Source: Neobacillus niacini (GTDB lineage: Bacteria; Bacillota; Bacilli; Bacillales; Cytobacillaceae). From it: DNA of 64,000 nucleotides. How positions within the stretch are numbered: position 1 is the stretch's first letter; the number at the start of each line of letters is the position of its first letter. The position numbers and the translations under genes are program-made. The stretch is from assembly GCF_000759675.1 (NCBI RefSeq), contig NZ_BAWM01000158.1, positions 62,001 through 126,000 on the forward strand. The letters run 5' to 3'. Below, one piece after another: positions 16,454-25,469 of this stretch. The notes beneath the pieces were generated by a model. That model had not been told where the DNA came from. It saw only the letters and a program-made list of their open reading frames with translations, and searched no databases.

Positions 16454-17145
16454 ACAACGATTGAGCGACACTATCGTCACTAACCCTTGATACGACTGGT
16501 CAAAACAGGTGACGGTTAAAAAATAGTATCGTCACTATCGTCATAAAGTATCGTCACCTATTGTATTTAGTGGTCTATTTGATAAGGTTTAACAGCCACA
16601 AGGTAATGTTACCTTAATTGATGTATGTTTTGGCAGTTTGTTTATTACTTTTTATGAATCATTACTCAATGAAAAAACTGCATAAACGCTAATATTTATA
16701 CATAATTGTTAAGTTTTCCTTACTGTACTAACGTAAGCAGTTTAGTTCAATAAGGGGTAGCGTCAGGGGAACTGCATTACCTACGCTTTAATGAAGTAAC
16801 GAAAAAGAGCTCAATTTCCACTCTATTGTAATTCAGAGGAATTGATCTTTTTATATTGGAATTTCCTTAACGTTGTAAATCTGCATTTTCCTGACACTTC
16901 CCCTAGTTCTAATAAGTCTTTTTATTTCATCAACTCTTTTCTCTTATCTTCGTTTTAAAAGCTACTTAAGTCTTCTATTTTGATAAATTAACAAACGTAA
17001 TAAAAATTAAATAATATATTTACAGTGATAATTTATTTATTTTTTTAAATTTACATTGAAAATTTAAAATGAACATTGTATCATCTTTGTAAAGTTATAA
17101 TTATATTTAATTTTGGTGAAATAGTAGAAAAATGGAGGGGTCATC
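16454..17145. other. non-coding stretch with short repeats and a terminator-like module
   Basis: No credible gene. It holds four TATCGTCA copies (16472-16556), an imperfect inverted pair (16754-16776 and 16882-16903), a hairpin with T-run (16802-16852) and a 25-bp motif (16853-16877) that recurs at 21668. The 3' 200 bp are very AT-rich and lead into the broken permease. Confidence 0.5.
16853..16877. repeat. 25-bp motif, copy 1
   Basis: Core ATATTGG, TTTCCTTA and CGTTGTA; 23 of 25 positions match the copy at 21668-21692. Each copy directly follows a terminator-like hairpin with a T-run. Confidence 0.7.
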
Positions 17146-17419
17146 ATGAATCAAGATCAATTTTTGAAAAAGAAAATGGGTTTTTGGTCACTTACTGCAG
17201 ATCTCTCGGTGGCATTAAGGCTCTGGTTGGCTTTTTGGGGCAGCAATAGCAGCAAATACAGCTGGTCCTGCATCCATCCTCGCTTAGATTATTGGTGGGA
17301 TCGCAATGATGCTTGTAGGACTTGTATACGCGGAATTAGGTATGGTGAAGCCGGAATCGGGTGGTGTAGTACATTATCCTTTGTATTCCCATGGATATGT
17401 TTCAGCTAATCGATTCTAA
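17146..17419 (+). pseudogene. broken amino acid permease (APC family), N-terminal fragment
   Basis: The ATG with a GGAGGGG site opens MNQDQFLKKKMGFWSLTA, the start of a glutamate/aspartate-type APC permease. Reading then shifts frame: GSGWLFGAAIAANTAGP and GLVYAELGMVKPESGG appear in a second frame from 17219, with a TAG where a Trp is expected. Homology ends near 17419, leaving under a fifth of a normal permease. It is clearly inactive. Confidence 0.8.
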
Positions 17420-17678
17420 AGGGATTACATGTTTGGATTTGGAAGGTATTCAACTGGAAGCTCTATCTCTGCTGTTTGGGAAGAAAGCCCATACATCAGG
17501 AAAAATACGAAATATATGTTGGAGCTTCTCTCCAAATTAAAAATCAATCTATAACAATAGTAATTATTCAAGATGAATTTATATTTCAAAATGTTTTATT
17601 GATGAACTAAAAAGATATTACAATTATTTTAGGTTACGACCTTAAATTAGCCCAAAGTACACAAAGAGGGAGACAAAT

Positions 17679-18395
17679 ATGAGAATTTATTGTTTACAAA
17701 ATGATCCTTTAGCCGGACTCGGAGAAATTGAAACGTGGATTAACAAAAAGGGATATTCTGTTACTACTACACAGGTATATGAAGATATTGATTTTCTTTC
17801 TCCAGATGATTATGACTTGCTTATTATTCTAGGTGGACCGATGGGAGCTTACGAGGAGGAAAAAAAACCATGGTTAAGGTTTGAAAAAGATTATATCTCT
17901 GAGGCGATTCGTAGGAAGAAATTTGTTTTAGGAATTTGTTTAGGAGCACAGTTAATCGCAAGTGCTTTGGGAAGTCCTGTTTACCCTCATTCGGTGAAAG
18001 AAATCGGCTGGTGGCAGTTAGAATGTAGGAAAGAAGCAGAATCCTTGCAACTTATGGACGGTTTGCCAGAAAAGTTTACAGTTTTTCAATTGCATACTGA
18101 TACTTATGATTTACCGCAGGGAGCTGTTCATTTAGCTGAAAGTAAGGCGTGTTTAAACCAAGCGTTTCTGTATAAAAATCGGGTTATTGGGTTGCAATTT
18201 CATCCTGAATTCACAGCGAATACACTTAATGAAATTGTTAAAAAATTAGGACATGAATTGACCGATGGACCATTTATTCAGAAACCTGAGGAGTTTTTAA
18301 ACCGCAATGATCTACTTGAAGGAGCACATTCTTTCTTGTTTAACTTATTAGAAAATATAGATAAGGGTTATCAAGAAGAATATATTGGACAATAA
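17679..18395 (+). CDS. class I glutamine amidotransferase (GMP synthase-like)
   Basis: A 238-residue stand-alone GATase1. The nucleophile elbow GICLGAQLIASALG carries the catalytic Cys, and FHPE carries the His-Glu pair; LIILGGPMGAYEE is the oxyanion region. Such proteins hydrolyse glutamine or cleave gamma-glutamyl amides. AGAGGGAGAC precedes the ATG. A truncated paralogue lies at 20538. Neighbouring remains of a permease and an M20 amidohydrolase suggest an old gamma-glutamyl or peptide-like catabolic cluster. Confidence 0.85.
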   Translation: MRIYCLQNDPLAGLGEIETWINKKGYSVTTTQVYEDIDFLSPDDYDLLIILGGPMGAYEEEKKPWLRFEKDYISEAIRRKKFVLGICLGAQLIASALGSPVYPHSVKEIGWWQLECRKEAESLQLMDGLPEKFTVFQLHTDTYDLPQGAVHLAESKACLNQAFLYKNRVIGLQFHPEFTANTLNEIVKKLGHELTDGPFIQKPEEFLNRNDLLEGAHSFLFNLLENIDKGYQEEYIGQ

Positions 18396-18799
18396 TGGTG
18401 GTTCGAAAACTTATATGTTTGGAATGAAAACATTTCAACATAGTAATCATCAATACTTCATGTTGTAGGCAAGGTTTGTCGATTCAAGTGCTTTACATTT
18501 TTCAATTTCAAATTGAAACAAAGATTGGGATAACCTAGAAAATGTGATATGCACAAGAAATTGTTACCGGTATGATTGAGATAAAACTAGACTTTGCTTC
18601 ATTTATATTGGAACTTAACACTACCTTATGTTTATAGCTTCAAGTTTTGATTCATTATCGTTCAAACAAACGTTAACACACTATCGTTTGTTATTCCTCA
18701 ATTACCGGCTAACAAACGATAGTGTTTTATAAAACCTTAATCTAAAACGATAAACTCTTTTAAATAAAGAGGAGATTTATATAAAAGAGAGACCTAAAT
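18396..18799. other. non-coding stretch with one strong hairpin
   Basis: No credible open frame. Apart from the 16-bp hairpin at 18678-18725 I see no gene, though AGAGGAGA and AGAGAG runs precede the broken amidohydrolase. Confidence 0.5.
18678..18729 (+). terminator. terminator-like 16-bp perfect hairpin
   Basis: ACACTATCGTTTGTTA (18678-18693) and its exact complement (18710-18725) are followed by TTTTAT. It is likely the terminator of the amidotransferase transcript, although it lies 280 nt after the stop. Confidence 0.6.
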
Positions 18800-19001
18800 A
18801 TGGAATTGCAAACAATCATTTCTGATTTTATCGAACAAAAAAGGGGAAATTATCGAGCTAAGCGATAAAATTTGGGAGTCTCCTGAAATTTACTTTAAAG
18901 AATACAAATCCTCGGAGTATATAAGTAATTCCCTGGAGGCGGACATTTTAAATTTCAATTATCTTAACGATGTAAATCCACACAGTCTTAAATGTACCTA
19001 A
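18800..19001 (+). pseudogene. broken M20 amidohydrolase (AbgB-like), N-terminal fragment
   Basis: The frame opens at ATG 18800 with MELQTIISDFIEQ, then a frameshift after an A-run. The continuing frame reads EIIELSDKIWESPE and EYKSSEYISNSLEA, the N-terminus of M20 amidohydrolases of the p-aminobenzoyl-glutamate hydrolase type. Similarity ends after about 60 residues. It is inactive and missing its catalytic domain. Confidence 0.7.
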
Positions 19002-19233
19002 TAGTGAATAATATTATTTTTGTAAACGCTTCCAGTCATATGCTGGATTGGAGCCTATATGATTAATTTAAGGTATGAGTGATTTTATATTAGTTGTAAA
19101 TAATTAAGTTAGGTACTCAACCTTTACAGTTTAGTTATAGAAATATAGCCAGACGATCACTTTGTAATTAACTAATTTAATATCACTTTGTTTTGTTATG
19201 GTTTGGGGTAATAAGCAAAATAGGAGGTTGTTT

Positions 19234-20499
19234 ATGAATAAAAATGGAAAGATTTTTTATGGTTGGTGGATAGTAGTAGCCACTTTCATGATTATGACTT
19301 TAATCTATGGCACGATTGCAAACTTAGTTTCCCTATTTATTTTGCCGGTTACGAAAGAACTTAGAGTTGGTATACCTCAGTTTTTGCTGTATTTTTCCAT
19401 AATGGCTTTCGCTGGAATGGCTATAGGTCCTATTGCAAGCAGACTAATGAAAAAGATCGATATAAGATTATATTTAACCTTATTTATCTTAATTACAGCT
19501 CTTGCATTTGTTGGGTTTTCATTTTCAACTAAATTAATTCACTTTTATCTATTTGCAATCCTAATGGGGGCAGGTATGGTAGGAGGTTCATTAATTCCTG
19601 TTTCAGTTTTAATCACTAATTGGTTTAATGATAAACGCGGTTTAAGCTTAGGATTGGCTTTATCGGGGAGCGGTTTCGGCGGTGTAATTCTTAGTCCTGT
19701 TGTTAACTGGCTCATCACAGCTTATGGATGGAGATCCGCATATCTTACTTTAGGAATTTTAATATTTGTGGTATTAGTACCATTGGCTGTATTTGTTATA
19801 AGATTAAATCCAGCTGACAAAGGTCTTTTGCCGCTAGGTGAAGGAAAATCTGTTAAAAATGCACAAAAGAAAGTATTAACAGGTATAACTCAAGGTGAAT
19901 TATTAAAATCGTTATCATTTTGGGCTCTTTCTTTAGCCATTCTAGTAGGCGGTATCGTTGTAAATAGTATGCTTATAAGTCTTGCTCCATATTTAAATGA
20001 AATAGGTACTACAGCGAAAACAGCCGCATTGCTCTTATCATTAAGTTCAGCAATGGTGATCGTTGCCAAACTATTAATCGGACGATTATTTGATAAGTTA
20101 GGATTAATTACAACTGTACTATTTATATCTGCAGGGAGTTTAGTAAGTTTTCTATTTTTGATGAAAGCAAATGTAGTACTTCCAGCTATTCTTTACTCCA
20201 TATTCTCGGGAATAGGCTCAACGGCTATAACTGTTACACCTGCCTATATTACAGGAGCACTTTATGGTGAGAAAGAATATGGAGCAAATTATGGAGCCGT
20301 ATCTATATTTATTTCATTAGGTGCAGGAATCACTCCTATCGTTTCAGGTGCCCTTTATAATATTAATCATTCATATGGATTGATCCTAAATGTTCTTATT
20401 ATACTTTCTATTGTACAATTTTTATTATTTTTCATTGCTGTTAAAACCAAACCAAAGTTTTCATTAAACCCGGATATTTCAAAAATAGAAGCGTCGTGA
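19234..20499 (+). CDS. MFS transporter, oxalate/formate antiporter-like (OFA/MCT group)
   Basis: The ATG at 19234 has AGGAGG 6 nt upstream, giving 421 residues; an earlier GTG lacks such a site. Twelve helices are expected. FYGWWIV at the N-terminus, GSLIPVSVLITNWFNDKRGLSLG in the first half and AITVTPAYITGALYGEKEYG in the second are hallmarks of the monocarboxylate/oxalate-formate MFS branch. It is the only intact transporter in the decayed patch. The substrate is unknown, probably a carboxylate. Confidence 0.85.
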   Translation: MNKNGKIFYGWWIVVATFMIMTLIYGTIANLVSLFILPVTKELRVGIPQFLLYFSIMAFAGMAIGPIASRLMKKIDIRLYLTLFILITALAFVGFSFSTKLIHFYLFAILMGAGMVGGSLIPVSVLITNWFNDKRGLSLGLALSGSGFGGVILSPVVNWLITAYGWRSAYLTLGILIFVVLVPLAVFVIRLNPADKGLLPLGEGKSVKNAQKKVLTGITQGELLKSLSFWALSLAILVGGIVVNSMLISLAPYLNEIGTTAKTAALLLSLSSAMVIVAKLLIGRLFDKLGLITTVLFISAGSLVSFLFLMKANVVLPAILYSIFSGIGSTAITVTPAYITGALYGEKEYGANYGAVSIFISLGAGITPIVSGALYNINHSYGLILNVLIILSIVQFLLFFIAVKTKPKFSLNPDISKIEAS

Positions 20500-20537
20500 T
20501 TTAATAAAACGTAGAAAGATTTTGTTATATAATAACC

Positions 20538-20900
20538 ATGCCCCATCTTTTGAGTGGTTTTTCCAAAAAATTTACGGCTGCTGAATTTCACGGCGATACC
20601 TTTGACCTACCGAAAGGCGCGATTCGCCTCGCTTCAAGTAAAGGTTGCCAGAACCAAATGTTTATATATCGAGATCGTGTCATAGGGGTGCAGTTTCATC
20701 CAGAGTTAACAAATGAACAGATTGATTATATTTTGAAGAACTCTGAATATGGTGAGACCCATGGTGAATTTATGCAAAAACCTTAAGATATTCTTAATCA
20801 AACCGCCTTGCTTAAACAATCGAAGAATATACTCTTTACATTACTTGATAACATCTCAATCAAATTTAATGAGGAAGGAAAACAATTACCAATATGTTAG
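20538..20900 (+). pseudogene. truncated second glutamine amidotransferase
   Basis: Only the C-terminal part of a GATase1 remains. It aligns with the intact copy at 17679 from KFTxxxxHxDTxDLPxGA through VIGVQFHPE to the end. The catalytic Cys half is gone, and an in-frame TAA sits at 20784-20786, after which homology continues (ILFTLLDN matches FLFNLLEN of the intact copy) to a TAG at 20898-20900. That stop overlaps the start of the Lrp gene (ATGTTAG), so an ancestral operon coupling is visible. Confidence 0.8.
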
Positions 20901-21412
20901 ACAATTCCAACACAAAAAAAAATGAGGAGCCACTCGCGTCTGAATTGATTGACCAAATGGATTTAACCATCTTAAATGCCCTGTCACAAAATGCCCGCAT
21001 ATCATACCAGGATATTGCAAATGAGCTTGGTGTTTCGAGGGTGACTGTTAATGATCGTGTTAAAAGGCTAGTAAATAAGGGCATAATTACTGGTTTTTTT
21101 ACTGGCATTAATTTTGAAGCGCTTGGCTACACCGTTGTCGCCTATGTCGCGCTTATTACCGGACAAGGGAAAAAAGCAGCTGAAAGTCTTTCTAATGGAA
21201 TAAAAAATATTCCCGAAATTGAACAATGTGATACAGTAGCGGGGAGATATGACGCGATAATTAAAGTAAGGGCGAAAAGTCAAAAACATCTTCAAGACAT
21301 TCTTACAAATAAAATCGGAGCCCTTGATTATATTGAACGAAGGGAGACAATGATTATTTTAACATCTCCAAAAGAAATAGCAGAATTTAAATTGTCTGAA
21401 CTAGAGTTTTAG
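20894..21412 (+). CDS. Lrp/AsnC family transcriptional regulator
   Basis: A 172-residue regulator: N-terminal winged HTH (DLTILNALSQNARISYQDIA and LGVSRVTVNDRVKRLVNKGII), then an AsnC_trans_reg/RAM ligand-binding domain (VAYVALITG, EIEQCDTVAGRYDAIIKV). These sense amino acids. The first 20 residues are an extra polar tail. The start overlaps the stop of the truncated amidotransferase. It probably controlled the permease, amidohydrolase and amidotransferase genes now broken around it. Confidence 0.88.
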   Translation: MLDNSNTKKNEEPLASELIDQMDLTILNALSQNARISYQDIANELGVSRVTVNDRVKRLVNKGIITGFFTGINFEALGYTVVAYVALITGQGKKAAESLSNGIKNIPEIEQCDTVAGRYDAIIKVRAKSQKHLQDILTNKIGALDYIERRETMIILTSPKEIAEFKLSELEF

Positions 21413-21627
21413 AAGGAGGAATAAAGGTTGGTGTCCTAAAAGCGATGTTTTGGGGCATCTTCTATTTATATCCGCAGGATGTAAGCATTCTACCCCTGAG
21501 GCTTTATCTGAATAATCCGCTTCACCATTAGGGGTAGTACCCTGATAAGCGCAAGTAGGCTCTACAGCGTTTAATAAAATTTACGATTCTTCCACAATCG
21601 GGCGCATTTCTGGAGTAACCAAAAAGT

Positions 21628-21666
21628 CCCTATTTCTCAGAATTAAATTGAGAAATAGGGCTTTTT
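21628..21666 (+). terminator. terminator-like hairpin
   Basis: Perfect 12-bp stem CCCTATTTCTCA / TGAGAAATAGGG followed by CTTTTT, about 215 nt after the Lrp stop. Confidence 0.75.
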
Positions 21667-21667
21667 A

Positions 21668-21692
21668 ATATTGGTATTTCCTTAGCGTTGTA
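21668..21692. repeat. 25-bp motif, copy 2
   Basis: Same orientation and same position after a hairpin as the copy at 16853-16877; they differ at two positions. Confidence 0.7.
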
Positions 21693-22018
21693 CCACGTTA
21701 AAAATCTATATACATCAACGTTTACGGACTATCTGTATCTATGACCTATGTATGTATAAGAACTATTACGTCCTCCCTTGATAAGAGAACGTATTCTTTT
21801 ACTTGTTTAAAGTATTAAACTAAACTTAATCTCCTATTAACAATTTATCAATAGTGTTTTCTAAATATTTTAAATTAAACCACTTTTTACACAAAGTTAC
21901 ATAATAACTAATCTAATGCCAGAAGCTAATCACAGGTAATATAACTTTCATTTTTTTAAAATTTCGGTATTATACTATTTAGGGAAACGAAATACTTTGC
22001 AGAAAGAAGTGAACTTAC

Positions 22019-23233
22019 ATGACTAAGTCGGAGATGGCTAAACGAAATATTGTGATCATGTGGTTTTCCAACTTCTTTGTTGCTGGAAGTATGACAATGG
22101 TTCTACCCTTTATTTCGTTATACATAGAGACTTTGGGAGACTTTTCGGAGAAATATGTCCAGCATTGGTCAGGAATAACCTTTGCAGTAACATTTGTATC
22201 AGCTTTTATCTTCTCACCGATTTGGGGGAAAATTGGCGACAGGTATGGCAGGAAAAAAATTCTGATTATTTGTGGAATTGGGATGGGTTTCTCCATATTC
22301 CTCATGGGCTATGTCCAATCTGTTTGGCAGCTATTCCTGCTGCGGCTTTTGATGGGATTTTTCACAGGATTTATTCCAATGTCTCAAGCCTTTATTTCCA
22401 CACAAACACCGAAGGAAATAGCTGGTCGTGTACTTGGAACATTACAAACAGGCAGTATCACGGGTTCGCTGCTTGGTCCGATGCTTGGCGGGGTTTTAGC
22501 GGATTCACTGGGTTACTCCTTGACCTTTAAGTGGACATCTATTGCTATTTTTGTTTCTGGCCTGCTTGTGTTTGCAACTAGGGAATATGTGATTGAAGCG
22601 AAAAAAGGAACTAAATCACATTATTCCAGTAAAGAAGTTTTAGCACATATTGTTAAGAATCCAGTATTATTAACTGTTTTACTTATTTCGGCACTCGTAC
22701 AAATCGCCCACTTTAGTATACAGCCGATTCTATCTTTATTTGTCAGTGAACTGCATGGTCACACAAACATCGCGTTTTATTCCGGAATCGCCTTTTCTGC
22801 AGCTGGATTAGGAAATCTGCTGATGTCGAGAAATTGGGGGAAGATTGCCGATAAGCATGGCTATATTAAAATCCTTGTGATTCTACTATTCGTATCAGGA
22901 ATTATTTACCTGCCTGGTGCTGCAGTTACTGATTTTTGGCAGCTCGTTATGATCCGTTTTGCCCTTGGAATAGCAATAGGAGGAATCATTCCTGTGAGAA
23001 TTGCTTACATTCGACAAGAAGCACCAATAGCTATGCAAGGTGAAGTTCTAGGCTACAATACTAGCTTGCGGTTCCTTGGAAATATCATTGGCCCGATGTT
23101 AGGAGGATTCATTTCTGGTTATTTAGGTTTTTCCGCTGTGTTTATTAGTACTAGTGCATTATTGATAGTTAGTGGAATCATCTTGTTTATCTCCATGCAC
23201 CGCCATCCAAAGCTTGTTAAACATACAGCATAA
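22019..23233 (+). CDS. MFS multidrug efflux transporter (MdtG-like)
   Basis: A 404-residue, 12-helix drug:H+ antiporter of the DHA1 group. The loop 2-3 motif GKIGDRYGRKK is intact, and motif C-like GSITGSLLGPMLGG lies in helix 5. The second half repeats the pattern (NWGKIADKHGYIK, LRFLGNIIGPMLGG). It is monocistronic with AGAAAG upstream and a terminator overlapping its stop. Drug specificity cannot be predicted. Confidence 0.86.
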   Translation: MTKSEMAKRNIVIMWFSNFFVAGSMTMVLPFISLYIETLGDFSEKYVQHWSGITFAVTFVSAFIFSPIWGKIGDRYGRKKILIICGIGMGFSIFLMGYVQSVWQLFLLRLLMGFFTGFIPMSQAFISTQTPKEIAGRVLGTLQTGSITGSLLGPMLGGVLADSLGYSLTFKWTSIAIFVSGLLVFATREYVIEAKKGTKSHYSSKEVLAHIVKNPVLLTVLLISALVQIAHFSIQPILSLFVSELHGHTNIAFYSGIAFSAAGLGNLLMSRNWGKIADKHGYIKILVILLFVSGIIYLPGAAVTDFWQLVMIRFALGIAIGGIIPVRIAYIRQEAPIAMQGEVLGYNTSLRFLGNIIGPMLGGFISGYLGFSAVFISTSALLIVSGIILFISMHRHPKLVKHTA

Positions 23234-23260
23234 AAAAAGCAGGGATCGCCTGCTTTTTTT
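23232..23260. terminator. bidirectional terminator
   Basis: AAAAAAAGCAGG / CCTGCTTTTTTT stem between two convergent genes; it overlaps the MFS stop codon. Confidence 0.9.
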
Positions 23261-24377
23261 ATTTGCTTATTTTATTTTGTAGATTTGAAAAATCCAAATC
23301 CTGATAATAACTGTTTTTAACTAAAATATTTGGACCTAGACATGAAACAGCTGGACAATGACAACTTAATTCCTGCGCTAGACTCGACGTCTGCCAGGTT
23401 TGATAAGCTTCTAGCAAGTTGGTAGTTTGGATATTTCCGAGCGGAGGGGTATCACCAAAATCTGTTACGATAATATCTCCGTTAAAGATATTGACATTTA
23501 GACGGGAACGACCATCGGGATCATTTCTAACTGTTACATTTTTACTGTTATATAGCCTTTTTAATAGCTCTAAATCCTCTGGTTTGTTGCTGCATGCGTA
23601 GAATGGAAGTGTTCCGAAAAGCATCCATACCATCTCATCTCGAACATCTAGTAAATGATGAATGGCTCCCCTAATTTCATCAAGGGACAATGTTTCGAGA
23701 TTACTAGCAAAATCACTCGAATACATAGGATGAATCTCATGTCGCTGACAGAGCATTTCATCAACAATTTGGCGATGGATCTTCTCCAAATGTGGAAGTG
23801 TACGCTTGTTAAGCATGGTTTCCGCAGATACCATTACACCTGCCTTTACCAACTCCCGGCTATTGTCTATCATTCTCATAAAATATTTTTCCCGTTGCTC
23901 GTGGTCCGGTTTCTGCACCATCCGCGCAAATCCGCCTTCTACAAAATCATCCACTGTTCCCCAGTTATGTGAAATATGTAATACATCTAAGTATGGAATG
24001 ATTAATTCATATCGTGCTAAATCAACCGTTAAATTCGAGTTGATTTGCGTTCGAATGCCGCGTTCGTGAGCATATTTCAAAATTGGCACCACATAGTTTT
24101 TAACAGAGGATAAGGAAAGCATCGGTTCTCCTCCCGTGATACTTAGAGAACGTAAAGTTGGAATTTCTTCTAACCTATGCAAGATCATATCAAGTGGGAG
24201 AGCAGACGGGTCTTTTGTTTGAAGAGTGTATCCTACAGCACAATGCTCACAGCGCATGTTACATAATGTTGTAGTAGTGAATTCGATATTGGTAAGTTGA
24301 GGCTTTCCGTATTGCTTTATATCATTGTAAGCTTCCCACGGATCATATTCAGGGGTTATTTTTTTAAAATAGGACAT
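23259..24377 (-). CDS. yfkAB: radical SAM protein YfkAB
   Basis: A 372-residue radical SAM enzyme. CNMRCEHC near residue 40 binds the [4Fe-4S]-SAM cluster, SITGGEPML is the GGE motif that contacts SAM, and the C-terminus carries the CxCxxxxC motif (CHCPAVSC) that names the YfkAB family. In B. subtilis 168 the gene was first annotated as separate yfkA and yfkB; here it is one open frame. The reaction is unknown. AAGGAG precedes the ATG. Confidence 0.9.
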   Translation of the reverse strand: MSYFKKITPEYDPWEAYNDIKQYGKPQLTNIEFTTTTLCNMRCEHCAVGYTLQTKDPSALPLDMILHRLEEIPTLRSLSITGGEPMLSLSSVKNYVVPILKYAHERGIRTQINSNLTVDLARYELIIPYLDVLHISHNWGTVDDFVEGGFARMVQKPDHEQREKYFMRMIDNSRELVKAGVMVSAETMLNKRTLPHLEKIHRQIVDEMLCQRHEIHPMYSSDFASNLETLSLDEIRGAIHHLLDVRDEMVWMLFGTLPFYACSNKPEDLELLKRLYNSKNVTVRNDPDGRSRLNVNIFNGDIIVTDFGDTPPLGNIQTTNLLEAYQTWQTSSLAQELSCHCPAVSCLGPNILVKNSYYQDLDFSNLQNKISK

Positions 24378-24547
24378 AGTAAACTCCTTAAAATCTGTAT
24401 TAGAAAAACCACTTTATTATAGCTGATATAGTGTTTTTTTGGCTAATTTAAACTACTCTTCCTTTTTACAAAACTTATGAAACCAATCCTTTTATTATAC
24501 ATAATTTAGTACTTATTAATAGAAACTAAAGGGATGAATCGAAAATT

Positions 24548-25351
24548 GTGGATGGTGCAAATATGGAGAGTCAACCCTTACGTGAGGTCGAAAAATTAGC
24601 GTTAAAAAAGGTGAAAATCTTTAGGCAAAGCCTATTACGTTATATTTTAAGATCAATGCTTGCTAGTATGTTTATCGGATTTGGTGTAATTGTTGCTTTT
24701 AAAACGGGAAACTACTTTTATACGGTACATTCCCCTTTTGCTTATCCGATGGCAGCTCTCACATTTGGATCGGCAATCATATTAATTGCTTATGCTGGTG
24801 GAGTTTTGTTTACTGGTAATACATTCTATTACAGTTATGCTGCATTGCGGCGAAAAATGGCTTGGCTAGAAGTCTCTAAGTTGTGGATTAGCAGTTACAT
24901 TGGAAATATTCTAGGGGCTGCGGTCTTTGCCTTTATCATTTTTACTACTGGACTTTATGAGGAATCGTCGGTTAATGGTTTTTTATTAAGCGTAGTAGAA
25001 AAGAAAATGCAGGTTCCTACAATGGAGCTGTTTTTTAGAGCAATCCTTTGTAATTGGCTTGTTTGCTTAGCCTTTTTTATTCCTCTCGGTTTAAAAGGAG
25101 ACGGACCCAAAATGTTTTCGATGATACTTTTTGTGTTCTGCTTTTTTATCTCCGGATATGAGCACAGTATTGCCAATATGTGTACCTTCGCTATTGCTTT
25201 AGTCCTGAATCACCCTGGAACGATTTCATGGGGAGGAGTCATTCATAATCTAGTTCCCGTAACCATAGGTAATTTATTTGGCGGCAGCGTACTAATGGCG
25301 TGGATGTATTACTTTGTAAACAAACCATTTTTGGGTGAATCGGAAGAATAA
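24548..25351 (+). CDS. formate/nitrite transporter (FNT) family channel
   Basis: A 267-residue, six-helix FNT protein. GYEHSIANM (usually GFEHSIANM) in the second half is the hallmark pore motif with the conserved His. The GTG at 24548 is taken as start, with a weak AAGGG upstream; the ATG at 24563 is an alternative with no visible site. Family members pass formate, nitrite or hydrosulfide. The molybdoenzyme operon is far away, so a shared pathway is speculative. Confidence 0.83.
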   Translation: MDGANMESQPLREVEKLALKKVKIFRQSLLRYILRSMLASMFIGFGVIVAFKTGNYFYTVHSPFAYPMAALTFGSAIILIAYAGGVLFTGNTFYYSYAALRRKMAWLEVSKLWISSYIGNILGAAVFAFIIFTTGLYEESSVNGFLLSVVEKKMQVPTMELFFRAILCNWLVCLAFFIPLGLKGDGPKMFSMILFVFCFFISGYEHSIANMCTFAIALVLNHPGTISWGGVIHNLVPVTIGNLFGGSVLMAWMYYFVNKPFLGESEE

Positions 25352-25383
25352 AAACAGCCGTATGATGTTATACGGCTGTTTTT
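25351..25383 (+). terminator. rho-independent terminator
   Basis: AAAACAGCCGTAT / ATACGGCTGTTTT hairpin immediately after the FNT stop. Confidence 0.9.
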
Positions 25384-25469
25384 ATCGACAAATTCCCGGG
25401 AAATATCAACAAATTAACTCTGCAGACGACAATTAGATTGTGAATATTCTAAAAATAACAACAAATTAA

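Larger units (their letters stand above)
21413..22018. other. non-coding stretch with decayed coding-like and extragenic repeat-like DNA
   Basis: AGGAGGAATAAAG just after the Lrp stop precedes a short frame reading VGVLKAMFWGIFYLYP, which may be the head of a lost membrane protein lacking a start codon. Then come a terminator-like hairpin (21628-21660), the 25-bp motif copy (21668-21692) and AT-rich DNA leading to the MFS gene. Confidence 0.45.

Noticed and set aside
17429-17557. A 42-codon frame after the broken permease
   Set aside because: It has no ribosome binding site and no recognisable family, and it lies in decayed DNA.
16239-22018. Prophage or active insertion sequence
   Set aside because: No integrase, transposase or structural phage gene was found; only decayed host-type genes and short repeats.
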